64,000 bases of DNA from Ruminococcaceae bacterium OttesenSCG-928-A16 (GTDB lineage Bacteria > Bacillota > Clostridia > Oscillospirales > Ruminococcaceae), in the NCBI GenBank assembly GCA_030267215.1, contig JAJDJP010000001.1, positions 62,001 to 126,000 of the forward strand. The letters run 5' to 3'. Below are positions 58,678-64,000 of this stretch, piece by piece. The notes beneath the pieces were generated by a model. The model was not told the origin of the DNA. It saw nothing but the letters and a program-made list of their open reading frames with translations, and made no database searches. The stretch's first letter is position 1; every line of letters starts with the position of its first letter. A program made the position numbers and the translations under genes.

Positions 58678-60348
58678 ATGATGTTGCGAAACTGGAAGAA
58701 AGTGAAATGGCTTGCAGTGGCTTTTTTGGTGTTGCTGGCCGTCTCCATCTATCGGCAAATTTGCATACAGTTTTTTCCAAACGACATGGTGCGCCCGGTT
58801 ATTGTTTACTTTGTGTACCTGTTGTTGCTTTCGGGGTGGAGTGCCTCTATCCGTAACCGCATTACCCACGGCAGTATGCGAATGTTTTTGCTGGTAACCC
58901 AAATTTTAATGCTGCTGGGCATCACCATTCGGTTTTTGCACGATGCCATGGTGCCGCACTACGATTTTTTTATGCAGCACTATGCGCCCCTGATGCGTTC
59001 TAGCGGGTATTTGGTTGGTATGCCTATCTTTATTCTTCCCCTGTTTGGCTTGTACGCAGCTTTTTGCCTGGGCCGTTCAGAAGAATACCGTTTTAACAGG
59101 GGCTGGTATGCCTTGCTTATCCCGGCCGTAATACTTGTTTTTTTGCTGCAAACCAACGAATACCACCACCTTATTTTTGGTGCGTTTGAGGAAGATATTT
59201 TGTCTTACCGCCCAACCGTGGGCATGGTGGTTATTGTGCTGTGGGCGCTGGCCCTGTATTTGGCCCGCATGTTTGTTATTTACCGCAGAAGCCGGGAGGT
59301 AAAGGACTTTCCCCGCTTGCGCTTTGCACCCCTGCTTTTAATTGTTTCTATGCTGGCGCTGTGCATTTACTACTTTTCCATTTCGTTTGTTGTTAGTTTT
59401 GAGATAATAGAGTTTAATGTGCTTGTTTATTTTTGCGAGATTTTGATTTGGGAAAGCTGCATTTATATGGGAATGGTGCCGGTGAACACAAATTATGAAG
59501 AGGTGTTTGACCGCTCTACAGTGGCCATGCAACTGGTGGATAGCAATGGAATATCCCACATGAAAAGTACCAATGCGCCAGCGTTATCCAACGAAATATT
59601 TGTGCAGCTAAAAAAACAATCCCCCATCCTTACAAATGAGGGAAAAGAACTGCATTTGCACGCCATTAATGGCGGCTATGCCATTTGGCAAAACGATATG
59701 TCGCAAACGCTTGCGGTAATTGAAGAGCTGCGAAAGAGCGTGGAACGCTTAGAGTATGAGGGGGTTATCCTGCGCAATGAATTGCGGATTCAATCGGACA
59801 ATGCGACGGTGAAAGAGCAAAACCGCCTTTATAACCAATTAACAGAGGAAATACAAGGGCAGCTTACGCTGCTGCAAAATTTGCTAAACAAGCGGGAATG
59901 GACGGAGGACAAAACTACACTGTTTAAAAAGGTTTGCTTGGTTGCCACCTACATTAAAAGAAGGTGTAATTTGCGGCTTGTAGAGCAGGCCGAAGGTATA
60001 ATATCTAACGAAGAGCTAAAACTTTGCTACGATGAAATGAGTGCCTGCTTGCGGCAACTGGATATAGGGGCGGGTGCAGTTTGGCACAACGCGAACCCGC
60101 TTGCCCCCGAATTGGCAATTTTTTCGTTAGATTTATTTGAGCTTTTGCTGGAATACGATGACTTTAATTTGTATACCATCCATATTTCTTTCGAATCCGA
60201 GACCAAATTCATGTTATATATCCATTCCAAAAGCGATGCTTCTGCCCAAATTCCCACCGGCCAACTAAAAGCGCTTAACAAAGAAAATTATCTGGTAAAA
60301 TGGCAGCCAGTGGAAAAGGGTGCGCGGGTTGTGGTGCAAATGGTATAG
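58678..60348 (+). CDS. Histidine-kinase-like membrane protein with multi-TM N-terminus; apparently lacks catalytic motifs
   Basis: Multi-TM N-terminal half resembling the histidine kinase 7TM region; coiled-coil then C-terminal ATPase-like fold with no recognizable H-, N- or G-box. Confidence 0.7.
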   Translation: MMLRNWKKVKWLAVAFLVLLAVSIYRQICIQFFPNDMVRPVIVYFVYLLLLSGWSASIRNRITHGSMRMFLLVTQILMLLGITIRFLHDAMVPHYDFFMQHYAPLMRSSGYLVGMPIFILPLFGLYAAFCLGRSEEYRFNRGWYALLIPAVILVFLLQTNEYHHLIFGAFEEDILSYRPTVGMVVIVLWALALYLARMFVIYRRSREVKDFPRLRFAPLLLIVSMLALCIYYFSISFVVSFEIIEFNVLVYFCEILIWESCIYMGMVPVNTNYEEVFDRSTVAMQLVDSNGISHMKSTNAPALSNEIFVQLKKQSPILTNEGKELHLHAINGGYAIWQNDMSQTLAVIEELRKSVERLEYEGVILRNELRIQSDNATVKEQNRLYNQLTEEIQGQLTLLQNLLNKREWTEDKTTLFKKVCLVATYIKRRCNLRLVEQAEGIISNEELKLCYDEMSACLRQLDIGAGAVWHNANPLAPELAIFSLDLFELLLEYDDFNLYTIHISFESETKFMLYIHSKSDASAQIPTGQLKALNKENYLVKWQPVEKGARVVVQMV

Positions 60349-60500
60349 GGCATGCCTTGCTATAGCAATAAACTTCAAAGCTGGCCGGCTTTGTGTGTGC
60401 AATAGGTTTGCGTACGCACCCAAAAGGGTGGCGTTTACGCCGTTGCTAGTTGCTTTGTTTAACAATAAAAGCATTAAAAACAGGGAAGAGGTGATGGGTT

Positions 60501-61814
60501 TTGAATCTTTCTGCCAGCTTTGTTTGGGCGGGTGCGGTGCAATTGTTTTTACTGATATTTGCCGTGTATAGCCTTACCTTTTGGCAGATAAGCCGGAAAA
60601 TCTCCCCGACGGTAATCGACCTTTTTTTGCTGGGTGTGCAGGTGGCAAATCTGGTTGTTCTGCTGCAATATATGTCCGGCACCAGCCAACTTATTTTTTC
60701 CAGGAAAGAAAACTATGGGTTCCTTTTGGGTATTCAGGCCCTCATTGCCCTGCTTGTGCTTTTCCGCTTTTTCTTTTTAATTTTTAGGCGCCGCACCCAA
60801 CACCAAAAAGTGCTGTCGCCCACGTCGGTTCGCGAAGCGATTGATTACCTGCCCGGTGGTATTTGTTTTGCCGCTGTAAATGGCCGGCCAATTTTAACCA
60901 ACCATAAAATGAACGAATTGGTTTTTAGGCTTACCGGCCACACCATTATGAATGCCGAAACCACCTGGAAAGAACTCAATATCTTAAAAAATGCCAATGG
61001 ATATACCAAGCTGGAAAACCCTTGGCTGAACCAAGAGCATTTGGGGCAGGCTTCCGATGATTCTATTTATTTTTCTCATGCCGGCGGCAGTATTTGGCGG
61101 TTTCGTAAGGAAGAGTTGACCGAGCAAACGCCACACTACATTCAGCTGGATGTTATGGAGATAACCGAGCTGTACCATTACAGCAAAGAATTGTACGATA
61201 ACAACCGGCGGCTTGCACAGCAGTATGCACGCCAGCAAAATCTTCTTGCCAACATTGTAAAAATAAACAACGACAAAGAGATTTTGTCAATGAAGATGAG
61301 AATTCATGATGACCTGGGGCGCAGCATTATAACCACCAAACAGTATTTGAACGATCAAACACTTTCAGAGAACACCCCTTATTTAGCAGAAATTTGGAAA
61401 CACACCATTCGAGGCCTGGAGGATTTTTCACAGATGTCTCCCCAAGAGGATATTTCGCCCGAAATTGAGCTACGAAAAGCCGCCGAAATGATTGGTTGCC
61501 AAATTCATTTTGCGGGCCAGCGCCCGACGGGCCGCAAGGCGACACTTTTGCTGTATGCAACTGTGCGAGAGGCCCTAACCAATGCGGTAAGGCATGCTAA
61601 CGCAAACCAGCTGTATGTTACCCTTCGGCACAAAAACAATAGCTACCACGCTACCATTAAAGACAATGGAACCATGCCGGTGGCACAGGTGCAAGAGGGC
61701 AATGGGCTTGGTAACCTGCGAAGAAGGCTGGAGCAGGAAGGGGCCACCCTTTGGGTGCAGCATGGGCAGGGGGTTTCGTTGGTGGTAGAGCTTCCGGCAG
61801 ATGAGCTATTTTAG
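60501..61814 (+). CDS. Sensor histidine kinase (NarX/DesK-like, HisKA_3-type)
   Basis: MKMRIHDDLGRSIITTKQYL phospho-acceptor motif; VREALTNAVRHANANQLYV N-box; GNGLGNLRRRLEQEGATL G-box; TTG start. Confidence 0.88.
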   Translation: MNLSASFVWAGAVQLFLLIFAVYSLTFWQISRKISPTVIDLFLLGVQVANLVVLLQYMSGTSQLIFSRKENYGFLLGIQALIALLVLFRFFFLIFRRRTQHQKVLSPTSVREAIDYLPGGICFAAVNGRPILTNHKMNELVFRLTGHTIMNAETTWKELNILKNANGYTKLENPWLNQEHLGQASDDSIYFSHAGGSIWRFRKEELTEQTPHYIQLDVMEITELYHYSKELYDNNRRLAQQYARQQNLLANIVKINNDKEILSMKMRIHDDLGRSIITTKQYLNDQTLSENTPYLAEIWKHTIRGLEDFSQMSPQEDISPEIELRKAAEMIGCQIHFAGQRPTGRKATLLLYATVREALTNAVRHANANQLYVTLRHKNNSYHATIKDNGTMPVAQVQEGNGLGNLRRRLEQEGATLWVQHGQGVSLVVELPADELF

Positions 61815-61831
61815 AAGGAGGAAAAGAGCGA

Positions 61832-62455
61832 ATGGTGAATGTTCTACTGGTAGAGGATTCGAAAATAACCCGAGATATGGTGGAAAGATACATTAATATG
61901 TCGCAAAATTATGTGCTTACAACCACGCTGGAAAATGCGGCCAATGCAGAAATTGTGTGCATGAAAGGCAAAATAGACCTTGTTTTAATGGACGTTTGCA
62001 CAGCAGACGATGAATCGGGGTTGGAAGCTGCTGCCAAAATAAAAAAACATTATCCAACCATCAAGGTTATTGCCATGACTTCGATGCCGGAACACTCTTT
62101 TATACAAAAAGCAAAGGAGGCCGGTTGCGAAAGTTTTTGGTATAAAGAATATGGCAATATGGAACTGATTGATGTGATGAACCGCACCATGCAGGGGGAA
62201 AGTGTTTACCCGGATAAAACGCCTGCCATTGCAATAGGCAATGTAAATAGTGGCGAAATAACCGAGCAGGAAATGATTGTGTTGCGCCAACTTTGCCTTG
62301 GCTATAAATACGAGGAAATTGCTGAAAACCTCTCGATAACCCTTAACACGGTAAAATTTCATGCCAAAAACCTGCTGGCAAAAACCGGGTACCGCAGCAC
62401 ACTGCAACTGGTGGTAGATGTGGTAAGTAAGCGGCTGGTGCTGCCCAAGTTTTAA
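61832..62455 (+). CDS. NarL/LuxR-type response regulator
   Basis: VNVLLVEDSKITRDMVERYI receiver, DLVLMDVCTADD, C-terminal LSITLNTVKFHAKNLLAKTGYRS HTH. Confidence 0.93.
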   Translation: MVNVLLVEDSKITRDMVERYINMSQNYVLTTTLENAANAEIVCMKGKIDLVLMDVCTADDESGLEAAAKIKKHYPTIKVIAMTSMPEHSFIQKAKEAGCESFWYKEYGNMELIDVMNRTMQGESVYPDKTPAIAIGNVNSGEITEQEMIVLRQLCLGYKYEEIAENLSITLNTVKFHAKNLLAKTGYRSTLQLVVDVVSKRLVLPKF

Positions 62456-62620
62456 AATGGGTGCCAATTTGCGGCCGATTGAACCGTAGGCCGATAGAGG
62501 CAGCGGGGCTTTTAGCGTCGGCTAAAAAAAGCGGAGCTTGCTCAGCGACCGCACGCTGCGTAGCGGCGAGGCTGTTGGACGGTATTGTATCTGCAAATTT
62601 AGGTAAAACATTAAATAAAC

Positions 62621-63358
62621 CTAGCGGGTATAGTCTGCTTCAAACCCTTGCACTGCTTGTTCATCAAACACATAGCATGTGCCTGCGTGCCCGGCAAATG
62701 CCCCCACCGGCAGTGTGTGCTGCCCCGCCAAAATGCTTGTTGCAGCGGCTTTTTTGCTGGTGCCAGTGGCAATTATAATAATGCGGCGGGCTTTTTTTAG
62801 TGCTTGCAAAGTAATGGTAGCACCCTGCTGCGGGGTGTGCTTGCCGGCAAAATATTTTCGTCCCACGGTTTGGGTTGTTTCGCTTAAAGCAACAAGAGAA
62901 AAATCCCCACTGGTGGGTATGCCCGGTTCGTTAAAGCCAATATGCCCATTTACGCCAACCCCTAAAATGGCCAAATCTAACGGGTTTTCATGCAAAATTT
63001 CACGCATGCGTATAAGTTCGGCATCAATGTTTTTGGCACGGCCATCAAAAGCGTTTATCTGCTGTTGTGGAATACCCGCCGGCCAATAATAGCCCTTATT
63101 CATGTAATGCAGGCAACTTCCCTCATCATTGGGGCCCAGCCCAATCCATTCATCAAGGCCAATATACTGGGCTAGGTTTAGCTGCAAGCCCTCGTTTTGT
63201 TGTTTTTGAATAAGGCTGTGATAGCAGGAAAAGGGGGTGTCTCCCGCGGCAAAGGTGGCGGTAAGGCCCGGATTTTGGGCAAACTCTGCCGCTGCCAGCT
63301 TTGCAGCATATAGGCTGGCCTCTTGGTGGTTTTTGCAAATAACTATCTGTGCTTTCAT
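62621..63358 (-). CDS. nagB: Glucosamine-6-phosphate deaminase/6-phosphogluconolactonase family
   Basis: YIGLDEWIGLGPNDEGSCLHYM; LAILGVGVNGHIGFNEPG. Confidence 0.92.
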   Translation of the reverse strand: MKAQIVICKNHQEASLYAAKLAAAEFAQNPGLTATFAAGDTPFSCYHSLIQKQQNEGLQLNLAQYIGLDEWIGLGPNDEGSCLHYMNKGYYWPAGIPQQQINAFDGRAKNIDAELIRMREILHENPLDLAILGVGVNGHIGFNEPGIPTSGDFSLVALSETTQTVGRKYFAGKHTPQQGATITLQALKKARRIIIIATGTSKKAAATSILAGQHTLPVGAFAGHAGTCYVFDEQAVQGFEADYTR

Positions 63359-63384
63359 ATATATACCCTTTCATCCGCTGCCTT

Positions 63385-64000
63385 TTATGTAAGGCGGCGG
63401 TTTAGTTTTGCTACCCAAAGCCCAGCAACAGCGGCGGCTACTGTGGTGCCCGCCGGTAGCAGCATGCCCACAACCACCGATACCGAGTTGCTTACGTAAG
63501 CCATTATTAGCGGGACAACAATACGTGCCAGCCCCATAACAACAATTAAAATAGAGGTGGGGAAGGAGGTTTTTCCTTTATATTCCCGCGCGCATTCGCC
63601 AAACAAAACCTGCATAAAGTGGCCACTGCACAACCCCATGCCACCCATAGCAAGGCACATGCCCATTGCACTGCCAGAAAGCACCCCGCCCCCAAGGCAT
63701 ACCGCCGTTGCCAACGCCCCCCAAACAAACAGGTGTGTGGGTGCTATAGAGAGGCGCGAAACCCCAAACCGGTTAATTGTTGCGCAAACCCAATAAACCG
63801 AGATAGAGACAGCGCCCAGTGCCCCGGCATTAAAACGAAGTACCATATAGCGCAATATCCAAACCAAAATACCGGTTTGGGTGGCAGTGGCAAAAATAGA
63901 GGCTACCAGCACGGCAATGTTACGTGGATTTTTAATATAACTTAGCAAATCGTTGCGGCACAGGCTTGTGCGTGGTGTGTGATTTCCCCTTTGGGCTTTC
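63385..64000 (-). CDS. MFS transporter, C-terminal half (5' part outside window)
   Basis: - strand frame open to window edge (KAQRGNHTPRTSLCRNDLLSYIKNPRNIAVLVASIFATATQTG...); six hydrophobic segments. Confidence 0.75.
   Translation of the reverse strand, partial: KAQRGNHTPRTSLCRNDLLSYIKNPRNIAVLVASIFATATQTGILVWILRYMVLRFNAGALGAVSISVYWVCATINRFGVSRLSIAPTHLFVWGALATAVCLGGGVLSGSAMGMCLAMGGMGLCSGHFMQVLFGECAREYKGKTSFPTSILIVVMGLARIVVPLIMAYVSNSVSVVVGMLLPAGTTVAAAVAGLWVAKLNRRLT

Overview
The window looks like a chromosomal segment of a Firmicutes (Clostridia-like) bacterium with dense coding on both strands. I found no rRNA, tRNA, CRISPR array or transposase. From left to right it holds: a sugar ABC importer with a YesM-type histidine kinase (-); an AAC(3)-like acetyltransferase; a phosphohexomutase and a GH94 disaccharide phosphorylase (-); CorA; a MarR regulator with two ABC half-exporters (-); a YihY protein; a TrpXYZ-like ABC transporter; a rhodanese; a GlpA-like oxidoreductase; an AT-richer island (secreted orphan, PadR, HAAS-like membrane protein); a DUF5058 membrane-protein pair with an M20 peptidase; an MBOAT/DHHW pair; PiT with DUF47; a DUF3798 lipoprotein and ABC transporter; Tpx; two tandem CAP/DUF4214 secreted paralogs; NUDIX/HxlR; a copper P-type ATPase fused to a CopZ-like domain; and a 46.8-62.5 kb region of surface proteins and their probable regulators. 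The most unusual signals are: (1) an ECF-type sigma factor fused through a predicted transmembrane helix to SdrD/Cna-B-like extracytoplasmic domains, directly upstream of a beta-helix adhesin and followed by an apparent pseudo-histidine kinase, an intact kinase and a NarL-type regulator; (2) a copA-copZ fusion with an internal Shine-Dalgarno and ATG that could also produce free CopZ; (3) a 52-bp perfect palindrome over the padR promoter; (4) a tandemly duplicated operator-like repeat inside a consensus promoter for the marR/ABC operon; (5) a DUF3798 ABC transporter with a long structured leader before its ATPase gene. All product calls come from reading the translations; no database search was run.
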